Positions 1-8,948 of a stretch of 64,000 bases of DNA are shown piece by piece. The first letter of the stretch is position 1, and each line of letters opens with the position of its first letter. Below the pieces are notes generated by a model. It was not told where the DNA came from and searched no databases. It worked only from the letters and a program-made list of their open reading frames with translations. The translations under genes were made by a program, and so were the position numbers. Where the stretch lies: positions 1-64,000 of the forward strand of contig CAWJKE010000002.1 in NCBI GenBank assembly GCA_963843455.1. Direction: 5' to 3'. This DNA comes from CAIQPS01 sp963843455. Its GTDB lineage: Bacteria; Actinomycetota; Thermoleophilia; RBG-16-64-13.

Positions 1-145
1 GCTCGGACGGCGCGCTCTGGTCACGCTGACGCGCATCTCGCGCGAGAGCGCGCCGGTGCTCCAAAGCGGCACGGGCGCGCCCCGCCAGCAACACCACCGA
101 TCCGGCGGCGACCACCACGATGATGATGACGATTGGGACGGGCAC
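1..145 (-). CDS. Partial membrane-anchored protein, N-terminus only (possibly Rieske subunit)
   Basis: About 48 residues run off the left edge. A GTG start at 145 is followed by one strongly hydrophobic segment (PIVIIIVVVAAGSVVLLAG) and then a basic, Arg-rich stretch (ALARDARQRD). That is the shape of a single-helix membrane anchor. It starts 10 nt after the stop of the cytochrome b C-terminal gene on the same strand, so it belongs to the same respiratory operon. In many bc-type clusters the Rieske iron-sulfur subunit lies here, and its anchor would look like this. The iron-sulfur domain is outside the window, so the identity is inference from position only. Confidence 0.35.
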   Translation of the reverse strand, partial: MPVPIVIIIVVVAAGSVVLLAGRARAALEHRRALARDARQRDQSAPSE

Positions 146-154
146 CGAGAGCTC

Positions 155-1002
155 CTACAGCTCGAAGAAGACGCCCTTGTTCCAGGGGAAGACGAAGTTG
201 AAGCCTTCACCTCGGAAGAACGAACCGATGATGACGAGCACGGCCCACATCATGAGGAACATCGTCATCATGATGATCGCGAACTTGCGGTCGGTCGGCT
301 TGTTCGACGGGTTCTTGTCGACATACGGCGCGATCGCGAGGACGCCAACGCGATGCCGGGGATCGTCACGCCGGCGACCATCGGGTGGAACATCTTGAGC
401 AGTTCCTGCAGGCCGAGGAAGTACCACGGCGCCTTCGACGGGTTCGGCGTCTGGTTCACGTCGGCGAGGCCGAGCAACGGTGCTTTCACCAACGCGGAGA
501 AGATGGTGATGAACGCCATCAGCGACAGGGTCGACGCGAACTCGATGACGAGCAGGTGCGGCCAGACGTGCACCTTGTCTTGCGCTTCGGCTCGAGCCTG
601 CTGGATCGAGCCGGACTTGACGACGGTGAGCAGTCGTTGGGTGTGACCACCCGGACCGGTGGTCGTGGGTACGGGCGCGGCGACCGCCGTCGCGGCCGCG
701 CCGCGGGCGCCGCCCGCTCCTGCGGCCGCGGCGCTTCGCCGCCACCGTCGCCGGCGAGTGCGGCCTTGCGCTTCGCGAGACGCTCGAGCAGGTGCGCGGA
801 ATGCCGCCCTTGTCTTCGGTGATCGCGTCGCCCTCGGCAGCCGCCGCCTGCGGCCGCGGGCGCAGCCTTCTTCCGCGACCGGCGGCATCGGACGCCGCGG
901 TCGGGCCGCGGCGGCACCGCCCTCGTCGCCCTCGACCGGAAGGCCCAGCGCCTTGCGTCGTTCTTGGCTGCGCTTAAGGAGGTGTTCGGGTACGTCTGCC
1001 AT
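155..1002 (-). CDS. Cytochrome b C-terminal subunit of a bc-type quinol oxidoreductase, frameshifted
   Basis: This encodes the petD-like half of a split cytochrome b. It starts at ATG 1002 behind a GGGAGG ribosome site, with an Arg/Ala/Pro-rich soluble N-terminus of about 130 residues. The conserved core follows: HVWPHLLVIEFASTLSLMAF, NPSKAPWYFLGLQELL (the PxxW-type quinone-site region) and a last helix RKFAIIMMTMFLMMWAVLVI. The reading frame breaks near 348, where GVTIPGIAL continues as VLAIAPYVDKNPSNKP in another frame. Frame drift in the GC-rich N-terminal part is also likely. It acts in the membrane with the N-terminal cytochrome b encoded just upstream. The frameshift looks like a single-base sequence error because the protein on both sides is intact. 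Confidence 0.8.
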
Positions 1003-1020
1003 GTGAGTGTCCTCCCTTCC

Positions 1021-1883
1021 CTAGAGCGGTCCGGAGATGCCGCCGTCCTTGCGGACGCGCCAGAAGTGGACGGCCATGAAGATCACGATGACGAACGGCA
1101 GCATCAGCACGTGCAGCACGTACCATCGCAGCAGCGTGTCGTTGCCGATCTCCTTGCTGCCGAGCAGCACGAACTTCACCTGGGGGCCGAACACCGGGGT
1201 GTAACCCATCATGTTGGTGCCGACGGTGACCGCCCAGAGCGAGAGCTGGTCCCACGGCAACAGGTAACCGGTGAACGAGAGCAGCAGCGTGAGCGTCAAC
1301 AGGATGATGCCGATCACCCAGTTGAACTCACGCGGCGACTTGTACGCGCCGTGGTAGAAGACGCGCGCCATGTGCAGGAACACCGAGAGCACCATGAGGT
1401 GCGCGGCCCATCGATGCATGTTGCGCACGAGTGATCCGAACGTGACCGCGGTCTCGAGCGTCTGCACGTTCGCGTACGCCTCGGCTCACGGTCGGCCGGT
1501 AGAAGAACATCAAGAAGATGCCGGTGACGGTGAGCAGGATGAACAAGAAGAAGGACAGGCCGCCGAGGCACAGCGTGTACGACACCTTGACCGCGTGCCG
1601 CTTCACCTTCACCGGGTGAAGGTGGAACAGCACGTTGTTCATGATCACGTACGAACGGTTGCGAGGGCTGTCGGTGTAGCCCTTGCGGAAGATGGACCCG
1701 GGCCGGAAGATCGAGTTCCACGCCTGCGAACCCGCGCGTTTTGTCGCCGACCGCTGCGAGTCGCTCCGCCACCTTCGGGCCGGTGGCCGTTCCCGTTCGT
1801 GCTTGCCACTTCTGTCTCCACGCGTCGCTAGAAGCGGACGCCGTAGGCGTAGCCGTGTCGGTTGGTGCGGGTGTTGGGGTCAC
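1021..1883 (-). CDS. Cytochrome b N-terminal (b6-like) subunit, frameshifted
   Basis: This is the haem-binding half of a split cytochrome b. Helices with paired histidines are visible: MHRWAAHLMVLSVFLH, and LRWYVLHVLMLP followed by FMAVHFWR. The quinone-site region FTGYLLPWDQLSLW lies between them. The N-terminus contains AWNSIFRPGSIFRKGY. The frame breaks near 1735 (KTRG to SQAWNS) and near 1488 (FFYRPT to YANVQTLETA). Restoring both gives a family-length protein. The start is uncertain: GTG 1883 overlaps the ferredoxin stop by 4 nt, and another GTG lies near 1824. It forms one operon with the ferredoxin upstream and the C-terminal subunit downstream. Confidence 0.8.
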
Positions 1884-2242
1884 CGTCGCGCCAGTGCGTC
1901 GGTGACCTTGCCCAAGATGATGACGCCGGTGGGGCAGCGGTCGACGCAGAGCGCGCAGCGGGTGCAGACGTCTTCGTCGACGACGAAGAAGACGTGGTCT
2001 TTGGGGTCGTCGCCGGGTTGGTCGGCGTTGACGGCTTCGTCGATGGCGTCGGTGGAGAGCATGTGGATGCATTTCCACGGGCAGATGTCGACGCAGCCTT
2101 CGCAGAGGATGCATTCGGCCTGGTCGATGTGGAGGAACTGCTTCGGCTTCACGGCCTGGGTGAGCCACTTGGGGTCGACCTCTTGCAGCACGTACGACGT
2201 CGAGAACTCCGGCATCGGCGGATTCGCGTCGTTGCGAGCCAT
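1880..2242 (-). CDS. Ferredoxin-like 2x[4Fe-4S] subunit of the cytochrome b cluster
   Basis: A 120-residue protein with two tetranuclear iron-sulfur motifs, CILCEGCVDICPWKC (about residues 44-58) and CTRCALCVDRCP (about 92-103), separated by an acidic insert (DEAVNADQPGDDP). It has no signal peptide and no membrane helix, so it should sit on the cytoplasmic side. It lies between a multi-helix membrane protein and the two cytochrome b halves, with overlaps of a few bases. It is probably a subunit or electron donor of that complex rather than a free ferredoxin. It resembles NuoI-type ferredoxins in motif spacing, but its position argues against NuoI. The reading frame is intact, unlike its neighbours. 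Confidence 0.85.
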   Translation of the reverse strand: MARNDANPPMPEFSTSYVLQEVDPKWLTQAVKPKQFLHIDQAECILCEGCVDICPWKCIHMLSTDAIDEAVNADQPGDDPKDHVFFVVDEDVCTRCALCVDRCPTGVIILGKVTDALARR

Positions 2243-2244
2243 GA

Positions 2245-2827
2245 CTACGACTCGCTCGACGTCACGGGACGGCCGTACGCGGAGGTGCGCTTCTCGCGGC
2301 GGAGGCGCGAGAAGATCGATCCGCCGGTGATCGGACCGGGAACCGTTCGCCGTCCTCGCCCTCGGCGGCGGGCTCCGCGACCTTGCGCTTCTGCCACGCG
2401 GCGAAGAACGCGATGTTCAATCCGAGCACGATCACGTAGATGACCGCGGCGACCCGCGTCGACGACCTTGTCGCGCGTGATGTCGAACGGGAGGATCGAG
2501 TTCTTGTGCAACAGGAACGACGAGCTGTCGAAGTTGAGGTACGAGTTGCCGAACGTCATCCACTCGTGCGGGATCACGCCGTAACCCAGCGCGAACATGA
2601 ACCAGACGAACATCGCGCCGAGCACCGTCTGCGCCCACGTCGGCGGTTCGACCGGCTTCGGGCGGCGAATGACGAACGCCGCCGCGCAGACCCCGGCGAA
2701 CAGGACCGTGCCGTACAGCAACCGCGCCGCCTTGCGCAGCCACGGGAGATGCAGCCCGAAAGATTCGTCGCGGAAGTAGGTTCGGAACGTGCACCGCGAG
2801 GAGGTGCCATACGTGCATGTCGCGCAT
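2245..2827 (-). CDS. Polytopic membrane protein at the head of the cytochrome b cluster, frameshifted
   Basis: The start is ATG 2827 (MRDMHVWHLLAVH) behind GGGGAG. Reading through frame breaks near 2779, 2457 and 2345 gives roughly 190 residues with about three hydrophobic segments: LLYGTVLFAGVCAAAFVI, QTVLGAMFVWFMFALGYGVI and AVIYVIVLGLNIAFFAAW. No CxxCH haem motif or iron-sulfur cysteines are visible. The tail is basic and probably cytoplasmic. It is the first gene of the minus-strand operon leading into the ferredoxin and split cytochrome b, so it is probably a membrane subunit of that complex. I do not recognise the family. Confidence 0.6.
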
Positions 2828-2956
2828 GCTCCCCGGCGCTCCTTTTCACGTCGGCCGTGTCGCTCTTGCTACCACGCTAGAGGCGGGTCCGGCACATTGT
2901 GCGCCAAGCGCCGTCACGCTTCGTTTCGGGCCTCCCGAGCATGTGATCATGTGCCC

Positions 2957-4234
2957 GTGAGACCGCCCGTGCCGAACAATTTTCGCGACGATTACGACGT
3001 GCTCGTCGTCGGCGCGGGACCCTCCGGCGCGGCCGCCTGCGTACTGGCTCGCGTCGCGGGGTCATCGGGTCCTCACGATCGAGAAGAAGCACTTTCCACG
3101 CGAGAAGACGTGCGGCGACGGACTCACGCCGCGCGCCGTGCGGCAGTTGCACGACATCGGTCTCGCGGATCGGCTCGAGGGCTTCCAGCGCTTCGACGGT
3201 CTGCGTTCGATCGCGCACGGCGTGACGCTCGAGCTCGCGTGGCCCGAGCACCCGGACTTCCCGTCGCTACGGATACGTGGTGCGCCGCCGCGAGCTCGAC
3301 GAGATGGTCGCGGAGCGGGCCGTCAAGGCCGGCGCGACGCTCTGGCAAGGCGCGGAGGCGATCGCGCCCGTCGTCGAGGGCGGGCTCCTCGCCGGCGCGG
3401 TGGTGCACGACAAGGACTCGGGCGACGAGGTCACCGGTCCGCGCCCGGTACGTGGTGGTCGCCGACGGCGCCAATTCCCGCTTCGGCGCGCGCGCTCGGT
3501 ACCGCCCGGGACCGCACCTACCCGCTCGGCATGGCGATTCGCGGCTATTTCACCAGTCCGTACCACGACGAGCCCTGGATCGAGAGCCATCTCGACCTCC
3601 GCGACCGGGACCGGCAACCATTTGCCCGGATACGGGTGGATCTTTCCGGTAGGTGACGGCACGGTCAACGTCGGGGTCGGGCTGCTGTCGACCTTCCAGG
3701 GCTGGAAGCACGATCAACACGACGCCATCTGATGGAGGCGTTCTGCGAGACCGCGCCCGCCCGTTGGGGCATCTCGCCGGCGACCGCCACGTGCGCTCCG
3801 ACCGGCGGCCGCCTGCCGACCGGCGGGTCGGTGACGCCCCGGGTCGGGCCCACGTTCGTGGTGACGGGCGACGCGGCCGGCTTCGTCAACCCGTTCAACG
3901 GCGAGGGCATCTCGGTCGCGTACGAGACCGGCCGCCTGGCCGCGGACGCCGTCGATCTCGCCCTCACCTCGGGCGACGGGCTGGCTCTGCAGACCTACGA
4001 ACCCGCCTCGAAGAGGTGTACGGCCTCTACTTCAAGGTGGCGCGCCTGTTCGTACGTGCGATCGGCAACCCGGCGGTGATGCGCGAGCTGTCCCGCGTCG
4101 GGATGCAGAGCCGGACCCTCATGGAGTGGGTACTGCGGATCATGGCCAACCTGCTCCGCCCCGACGAGCTCGGTCCGGCGGAGGCCGTCTACCGCACGCT
4201 CGCCGCGCTCGTCCGCGTCGTTCCCGAACCGTGA
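2957..4234 (+). CDS. Geranylgeranyl-reductase-family FAD oxidoreductase, heavily frameshifted
   Basis: A Rossmann FAD motif (DVLVVGAGPSGAAAC) near the GTG start is followed by FPREKTCGDGLTPRAV, the cysteine motif typical of this family. Then come YVVVADGANS, GYGWIFPVGDGTVNVGVGLL and the second FAD motif GDAAGFVNPFNGEGIS. Together these are the landmarks of geranylgeranyl or menaquinone-isoprenoid reductases (MenJ-like in actinobacteria). The pieces lie in three frames with at least six switches between about 3055 and 4010. It runs divergently from the cytochrome b operon and ahead of nuoA, fitting a role in saturating the menaquinone side chain. The family call is firm; the substrate is inferred. 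Confidence 0.8.
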
Positions 4235-4238
4235 GCGC

Positions 4239-4938
4239 GTGACCCGCACGATCGTCGTCGCGCACCGCACCTGCCCCCGCGACGCCCGCGAGAACTCCCT
4301 CGACGGCATCGCCGTGGCCGGCGCGTCGGCGCCGACGTGGTCGAGGTCGACGCCCGGCGCAGCCGCGACGACACCGCGGTGCTGCTGCACGACCCGCTGC
4401 TCCTGCGCGTCCAGAAGGTCCCACTCCCCGTGCGGTGGGCGCCGGACCGCTCGGTTGGCGCGCCTCGGCGTCCCGACCCTGGCCGACGCGCTCGAGGCGG
4501 CGCGCACCGCCGGCGTGCGGGTCGCCATCGACACCAAGGACCCCGGCGCGGCCGGGCCGTGCTGGTCGCGGTGCGAGCCGCGGGCGCCGAGGCCCGGGTG
4601 CTGCCGTGGTCGCAGCACATGCCGGTGGTGCGGGCCTTCGTCCGGGCGCTCCCCGACGCCGAGGTCGCGCTCCTGCGCGACACCTTCGACCCTGCCGGCC
4701 ACGACCGCTTCCTCGCCGATGCCGCCGCCATCGGCGCCCGAGCCGTCTCGGCCCACCAGGACGCGGCGACGCCCGCGTTCATCGCCGCCGCGACCGAGCG
4801 GGGCCTCGCCGTCTACCGTGGTACCAGCGCGCCGACCTGCAGCGGGAGCGTCTCCTCGACCTGGTCGGGGGCGGGCTCGCCGGGGTCGTCACCGACTGGC
4901 CCGCCCAGGCGCATGAGGCGATCGCCGGGCAGGAGTAG
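4239..4938 (+). CDS. Glycerophosphodiester phosphodiesterase family protein, frameshifted
   Basis: It starts at GTG 4239, 4 nt after the previous stop. The N-terminus VVAHRTCPRDARENSLDGI matches the GDPD opening (HRG/ENT-like). The metal-site strand VVEVDARRSRDDTAVLLHDP carries the ExD and HD residues. Later segments include LARLGVPTLADALEA, VRVAIDTKD and GLAGVVTDWPAQA near the end, the last typical of the final TIM-barrel strand. The pieces occupy all three frames, with switches near 4325, 4450, 4555 and 4825. The expected product is a cytosolic enzyme of about 230 residues that cleaves glycerophosphodiesters to glycerol-3-phosphate. It is probably co-transcribed with the flavoprotein upstream. 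Confidence 0.7.
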
Positions 4939-5009
4939 CCTTCGAGCGTCCCGTGCGGACGAAGCGTTGGTGCGCCGAAGGGCGCACCGCAGCGAGGGAG
5001 CCATATTCA

Positions 5010-5339
5010 TGTGCGCGCAGTGTGTGAGCAAGGCCGACGTCGTGATCGGCAGCATCGGGTTCGCCGGCTTCGTGTTCAAGGGGCCGTGCGAGGACGCCCT
5101 GGTCGCGATGGGGCTGCATCCCGGAGCCGCACCCGCTCGCGGTCGGGGTGCGCACGGTCAACTTCCTGCGTGACCTCGACCTCGACCCGGCCGAGATCCT
5201 CGGCGACGACGTCGTGGAAGCCGTCGACCGGGTGCTCGCGTTCCCGCGTCAGCACGTCTTCCGGCGGACGTTCCGCCAGGCGATCGCCTTGATGCTGCCG
5301 CTCTCCATGCGTTCCCAGAGGGCGTTCGCGACGAAGTAG
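5010..5339 (+). CDS. Small unknown protein, frameshifted
   Basis: ATG 5010 opens MCAQCVSKADVVIGSIGF and continues with a glycine-rich hydrophobic stretch. After a frame switch near 5125 comes VGVRTVNFLRDLDLDPAEIL, then a C-terminus that overlaps the end of the oppositely oriented membrane gene by about 90 nt. The N-terminal CxxC could bind metal, but nothing else is recognisable. The overlap with a well-supported gene suggests the true stop lies earlier, near 5250, and that another indel hides it. I do not recognise the family. Confidence 0.35.
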
Positions 5340-6169
5340 ACGACGCCCAGCAGTACCAGGGTGACGGGGAGCACGATCAACGGCGTGACGTGCGGCAACG
5401 TCACGTGCTGCACCCACCAGGGTCCGGTCCACGAGAGGTCCCACGGGTAACCGTTGCGTTTGACGCCGTTGATGACGGGCTCGCGCCACGACGTGCGCCC
5501 AGGTCGTCCACGCGATCATCCGGCAGACGCCGTAGAAGAAGACGCCGCGGTAGAGGGCGAGCAGGCCCCGCTCGTCGAGCCACTGCCCGAGCCACGACCA
5601 GACGTGCGGGTCGGCGGGCACGACCTGCGTGCGCCAGAACTCCTTGGTGAGCACGCGCCACGAGCCCAGGACCACGAAGAACCAGAACAGGTCCATCACG
5701 AAGCCGAGGCTGCTGTAGTACGCGGCCGCGTCGAGGTACTTCCCGCCCTTCACCGTCGCCGCGTACGCCCAGGTGTGCAGGCTCCAGTTCAGGGTCGAGA
5801 ACGGGAAGAGGAGCATCGTGCCGATGCTGTCGTTGACGTCGGTGAGCACGTGCGCGGCGAACCCGAGCAGGAAGCCGATCGTCCACGCGCGGTTGTGCTT
5901 CCAGCCCCAGATGCCCGAGGCAGACGAGCGTGCCGAAGAAGAGCGTGTGGCTGATACCCATGCCCGGCCAGCCGCGGTGCCACTGGTACGGCTTCGACGC
6001 GCCGTAGTGGTGGCCGTTGATCGTTGAAGCCGTAGACCCAGAACTTGGCCAGGAAGTCGGGGGTGAAGTCGCCGAAGAAGATCGCGAACCAGCTGATCTG
6101 GCCCCGCATCTTCTTCGGGAGGTGCGCCTCGACGGCGTAGACCTCGAACTGGTGGGCGGCCCAGCTCAT
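5249..6169 (-). CDS. Polytopic YdjM-like membrane protein, frameshifted
   Basis: The start is ATG 6169 (MSWAAHQFEVYAVEAHLP). The sequence shows FFGDFTPDFLAKFWVYGFN, then after a frame switch near 6023 HRGWPGMGISHTLFFGTLVC, then GFAAHVLTDVNDSIGTMLLF. The GDxxPD, HRG-SH and H-x3-D residues are those of the YdjM family of inner-membrane putative metal-dependent hydrolases. Several hydrophobic segments follow, and the C-terminus (VTPLIVLPVTLVLLGVVYF) is reached after a second switch near 5490, ending with TGA at 5249. About 300 residues once repaired. The function of the family is not established. Its start overlaps the stop of the small membrane gene upstream. Confidence 0.6.
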
Positions 6170-6438
6170 CCGGGCTCCGGACGGGTTGCGCCGCGGGGCG
6201 GACGGGCTGGCGCCGCACGAACTCGGACGAGTGCGGGCAGACCCCAGACCCACGCGACGAGCCAGAACGGTCCGATGATCCAGTCGAGCAACCACTTGTT
6301 GTAGATCGAGAGCGTGATGTACGTGACCGCGGCCGACGACGTACAAGAAGAAGTCGACGTACTTCGACGGCGATCCTTCGACGGCTCCGGGGAGGTCGGC
6401 GGCGTCGCCGGCGCCGAGGGCGCGACTCGCTCGCTCAT
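6166..6438 (-). CDS. Small membrane protein, probably two compensating frameshifts
   Basis: ATG 6438 (MSERVAPSAP) opens about 90 residues ending in TGA 6166, which overlaps the ATG of the YdjM-like gene (ATGA). Two hydrophobic helices are visible: YITLSIYNKWLLDWIIGPFW, and VDFFLYVV, which only appears in a neighbouring frame between about 6340 and 6370. The Ser/Arg-rich reading there is probably a double indel. The gene is divergent from nuoA and shares its upstream region. Function unknown; it is most likely co-transcribed with the YdjM-like gene. Confidence 0.45.
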   Translation of the reverse strand: MSERVAPSAPATPPTSPEPSKDRRRSTSTSSCTSSAAVTYITLSIYNKWLLDWIIGPFWLVAWVWGLPALVRVRAAPARPPRGATRPEPG

Positions 6439-6504
6439 CGCGGGCCGCACGCTACCGCAGTCGCTTCGCTCCTCCGGGCGGGTGGTCGGGTAGCGTCGGG
6501 CGCG

Positions 6505-6969
6505 ATGAGCGACTACCTCCCGATCCTGGTGATGGCCGGGCTCGTCGTCGCGTTCGTGCTGTTGTCGTTCGTCGCGTCGCAGCTGCTCGCGCCGCAGCGT
6601 CCGAACTCGGCGAAGCAGGCGCCGTACGAGTGCGGGATCGTGCCCGAGCAGGAACCCGCGGAGCGCTTTCCGGTGAAGTTCTATCTGGTCGCGATGAGCT
6701 TCATCGTGCTCGACGTCGAGATCGTGTTCCTCTACCCGTTCGCGGTCGTGTTCCGCGGCCTCGGCGCGTTCGGGCTCGATCGCGATGGCCTCGTTCGTGC
6801 TCGTGCTGCTCGTGCCGTTCGCGTACCTGCTGTCGGTCGGCGCGCTCGAGTGGGGACCGGTGCAAGGACGTGCTGCAACGCATGCCCGGACCGCTCCTGC
6901 GGACCGGCGCGCGGTGTACGAGCCCGATCGCCGACGCGCACGCCGGACGCTTCGGAAGAGGCCGCCTGA
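6505..6969 (+). CDS. nuoA: NADH-quinone oxidoreductase subunit A, frameshifted
   Basis: A small membrane subunit of complex I. ATG 6505 opens a helix (YLPILVMAGLVVAFVLLSF), followed by the loop PNSAKQAPYECGIVPEQEPA. The latter contains the conserved ECG cysteine of NuoA. Then come RFPVKFYLVAMSFIVLDVEI, with the acidic DVE in helix 2, and YPFAVVF. The third helix (ASFVLVLLVPFAYLLSVGAL EWG) is in another frame after a switch near 6785. The stop at 6967-6969 is 1 nt from the nuoB start. It heads a plus-strand nuoABCD run. Confidence 0.9.
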   Translation: MSDYLPILVMAGLVVAFVLLSFVASQLLAPQRPNSAKQAPYECGIVPEQEPAERFPVKFYLVAMSFIVLDVEIVFLYPFAVVFRGLGAFGLDRDGLVRARAARAVRVPAVGRRARVGTGARTCCNACPDRSCGPARGVRARSPTRTPDASEEAA

Positions 6970-6970
6970 G

Positions 6971-7514
6971 ATGGGTCTCGACCAGGTTCCGCACAACTTC
7001 GTCGACCGCGCGCCTCGAGGACGTCGTCCGCTGGGGTCGGCGCAACTCGGTGTTCCCTGCGACCTTCGGTCTCGCGTGCTGCGCGCTCGAGATGATGGCG
7101 ACCGGCGCCGCGCACTACGACCTCGCGCGCTTCGGCATGGAGGTGTTCCGCGCGAGCCCGCGTCAGGCCGACCTCATGATCGTCGCCGGGCGCGTGTCGC
7201 AGAAGATGGCGCCGGTGCTGCGCCAGGTGTACGACCAGATGGTCGAGCCCAAGTGGGTGATCTCGATGGGCGTGTGCGCGAGCAGCGGCGGGATGTTCAA
7301 CAACTACGCGATCGTGCAGGGCGTCGACCAGATCGTGCCGGTCGACGTGTACGTGCCGGGCTGCCCGCCCGGGCCCGAGACGCTGATGCACGGGATCCTG
7401 ACGTTGCACGAGCAGATCCGCACGGGCGAGCTGCTGCGCCGGCGCGAGGCGTCGCCGACCGGCGGCGCCGGAATCGACCTCGGACGCGAGCCCGTCGGGC
7501 TCACGACCTCCTGA
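6971..7514 (+). CDS. nuoB: NADH-quinone oxidoreductase subunit B (cluster N2 subunit)
   Basis: Peripheral-arm subunit of complex I that holds the terminal [4Fe-4S] cluster N2 next to the quinone site. The tandem cysteines are seen in FGLACCALEMM, with the other ligands in GVCASSGGMF and VPGCPPGPETL. The invariant GAAHYDLARFGMEVFRASPR and RQVYDQM segments are present. ATG 6971 starts MGLDQVPHNFVDRA, then a frame switch near 7010 leads into LEDVVRWGRRNSVFPATFG. About 180 residues after repair, the usual length. Confidence 0.93.
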
Positions 7515-7540
7515 GCACGACTCGGTAGAAGGCGACGGGA

Positions 7541-8088
7541 ATGGCGGACGACACGGCTCGTGAAGAAGATCACGAGCCCGCGGAGAGCGAGGACGCTGCG
7601 AGTCGCGATCGCCGACGACGTCGCGGCCGCGGTCGTCGCCCGGTTCCCCGAGGCGGTGTACGTCGACAGTCACGGGCAGGCCGTCGTGCACGTCGACCGC
7701 GCCGTCACTCGTCGACGTCGCGACGCTGCTGCGCGACGAGGAACAGTTCACGATGCTCATGGACGTCACGGTCGTCGACCATCTCCTCGACGGATCGCGC
7801 GCCGGCGTCGCGGGTGTCGCGCCCGAACGCTTCGAAGTGGTCGCGAACTTCTTGTCGCACACGCGCAACCGCCGCATCCGGACCATCTGCCAGGTTCCCG
7901 CCGACGATCCGACCGTCCCGTCGCTCGTCTCGGTGTACCCGGGCGCGAACTTCCCCGAGCGGGAGGCGTTCGACCTCTACGGCGTCACGTTCGAGGGTCA
8001 TCCCGACCTCACCCGCATCCTCATGCCCGACGACTGGCACGGCCACCCGCTGCGCAAGGACGACGCCGGCGGCGACGCGTCCCCGTGA
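7541..8088 (+). CDS. nuoC: NADH-quinone oxidoreductase subunit C, frameshifted
   Basis: Complex I 30-kDa-type subunit. ATG 7541 opens an acidic N-terminus (MADDTAREEDHEPAE). After a switch near 7600 comes VAIADDVAAAVVARFPEAVY, and after another near 7700 ATLLRDEEQFTMLMDVTVVD. The hallmark C-terminal motif is intact: ANFPEREAFDLYGVTFEGHP followed by LTRILMPDDWHGHPLRKD. It lies 26 nt after nuoB on the same strand. The motif makes the identification secure despite the broken frame. Confidence 0.9.
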
Positions 8089-8291
8089 CGTTCAAAGGCG
8101 ACCCGAGCCCGAGATGAGAGAATGTGAGTGTCGTGTGTGAGCGCCGCGTCGTGTGATGCGGCGACCGGAGCAAGGGCGAAGCGAGGCGCCGGCCGAGCGG
8201 AGCGCAGGCGGAGGGAGCTCGCCGCACTTCGTGCAGCCTCACATCGCGAGCCGCAGGCGAGCCGCTCAGCAAACGAAGTGCAAAGAGCATC

Positions 8292-8816
8292 ATGACTGAC
8301 ACCTTGGACCGAGGAAGAAGCAACGGCTCGAGCGCCAGACCGACGAGGGGGCGCAGGAGCTGCGGCCTTACGCACGCGCGAGGTCGTGCTCGCGGGTGGC
8401 GGCATGTGGCCGCAGGACGATCTCGGCGACACGATGATCATCAACATGGGTCCGCAGCACCCGTCGACGCACGGCGTGCTGCGCCTCATGATGGAGCTCG
8501 ACGGCGAGGACGTGCTGCAGATCAAGCCCGTCATCGGTTACCTCCACACCGGCATGGAGAAGACCGGTGAGGAGCTCACGTACGTGCAGGGCACCACGAA
8601 CGTGACGCGCATGGACTACGCGTCGAACTTCGCGAACGAGCTCGTGTACTCGCTCGCGGTCGAGCGCCTGCTCGACGTCGAGGTGCCGGAACGCGCGAGC
8701 TGGATCCGCATGATGATGTGCGAGCTGTCGCGCATGGCGTCGCACCTCTTGTTCCAGGCGACGAACGGCATGGACATCGGCGCGGTGTCGATGATGCTCT
8801 ACGGCTGGCGCGAGTC
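8292..8816 (+). pseudogene. nuoD: NADH-quinone oxidoreductase subunit D, truncated at a sequence junction
   Basis: Start ATG 8292 (MTDTLDRG). After a frame switch near 8370 the conserved core reads INMGPQHPSTHGVLRLMMEL, VIGYLHTGMEKTGEELTY, MDYASNFANELVY and MASHLLFQATNGMDIGAVSM. Similarity stops at MLYGWRE around 8816, roughly 40% into a normal NuoD of about 400 residues. What follows codes for nothing NuoD-like and leads into minus-strand glycan genes. The remaining complex I genes (nuoE onward) are absent. Both the abrupt stop and the change of strand and gene class point to a chimeric join, not a natural deletion. Confidence 0.9.
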
Positions 8817-8835
8817 CCCGTGCGCCAATGGGCTC
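8810..8835. other. Probable assembly or recombination junction
   Basis: The last recognisable NuoD codons end near 8816, and the first codons of unrelated minus-strand sequence begin by 8834. On the left, genes are extremely GC-rich and frameshift-laden respiratory genes. On the right the sequence is visibly less GC-rich and carries glycan genes. No inverted repeat, transposase or att-like duplication is visible at the join, so a misassembly or scaffold join is the simplest explanation. Confidence 0.7.
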
Positions 8836-8948
8836 ATCTGCCGCCGTGCCGTTCGTAGAACAGATGCGTGGTGAACGTCGTGAGGAAGGCTTGATTGGTG
8901 TAGCGGGGACTTTCCAAGTCACGAATCCGGCTGCTCATCGAGGAGCTC
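8834..8948 (-). pseudogene. 34-codon stub of an unknown glycan-locus gene
   Basis: ATG 8948 overlaps the 3' end of the epimerase gene upstream by about 20 nt, a coupling typical of this locus. The frame reads MSSRIRDLESPRYTNQAFLT and then stops at 8834, close to the junction near 8816. It is probably the N-terminus of a gene whose remainder was lost at the join. Too short to assign. Confidence 0.3.

Noticed and set aside
2432..2849. Long Arg-rich reading frames on both strands around the cytochrome b cluster
   Set aside because: They are out-of-frame shadows of the real membrane and ferredoxin genes; GC-rich DNA keeps alternative frames open.
8089..8291. Unusual spacer between nuoC and nuoD with purine-rich repeats
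   Set aside because: About 200 nt with loosely repeated GGCG/GAGCG strings, normal for very GC-rich DNA; no stable hairpin, riboswitch core or gene was found.
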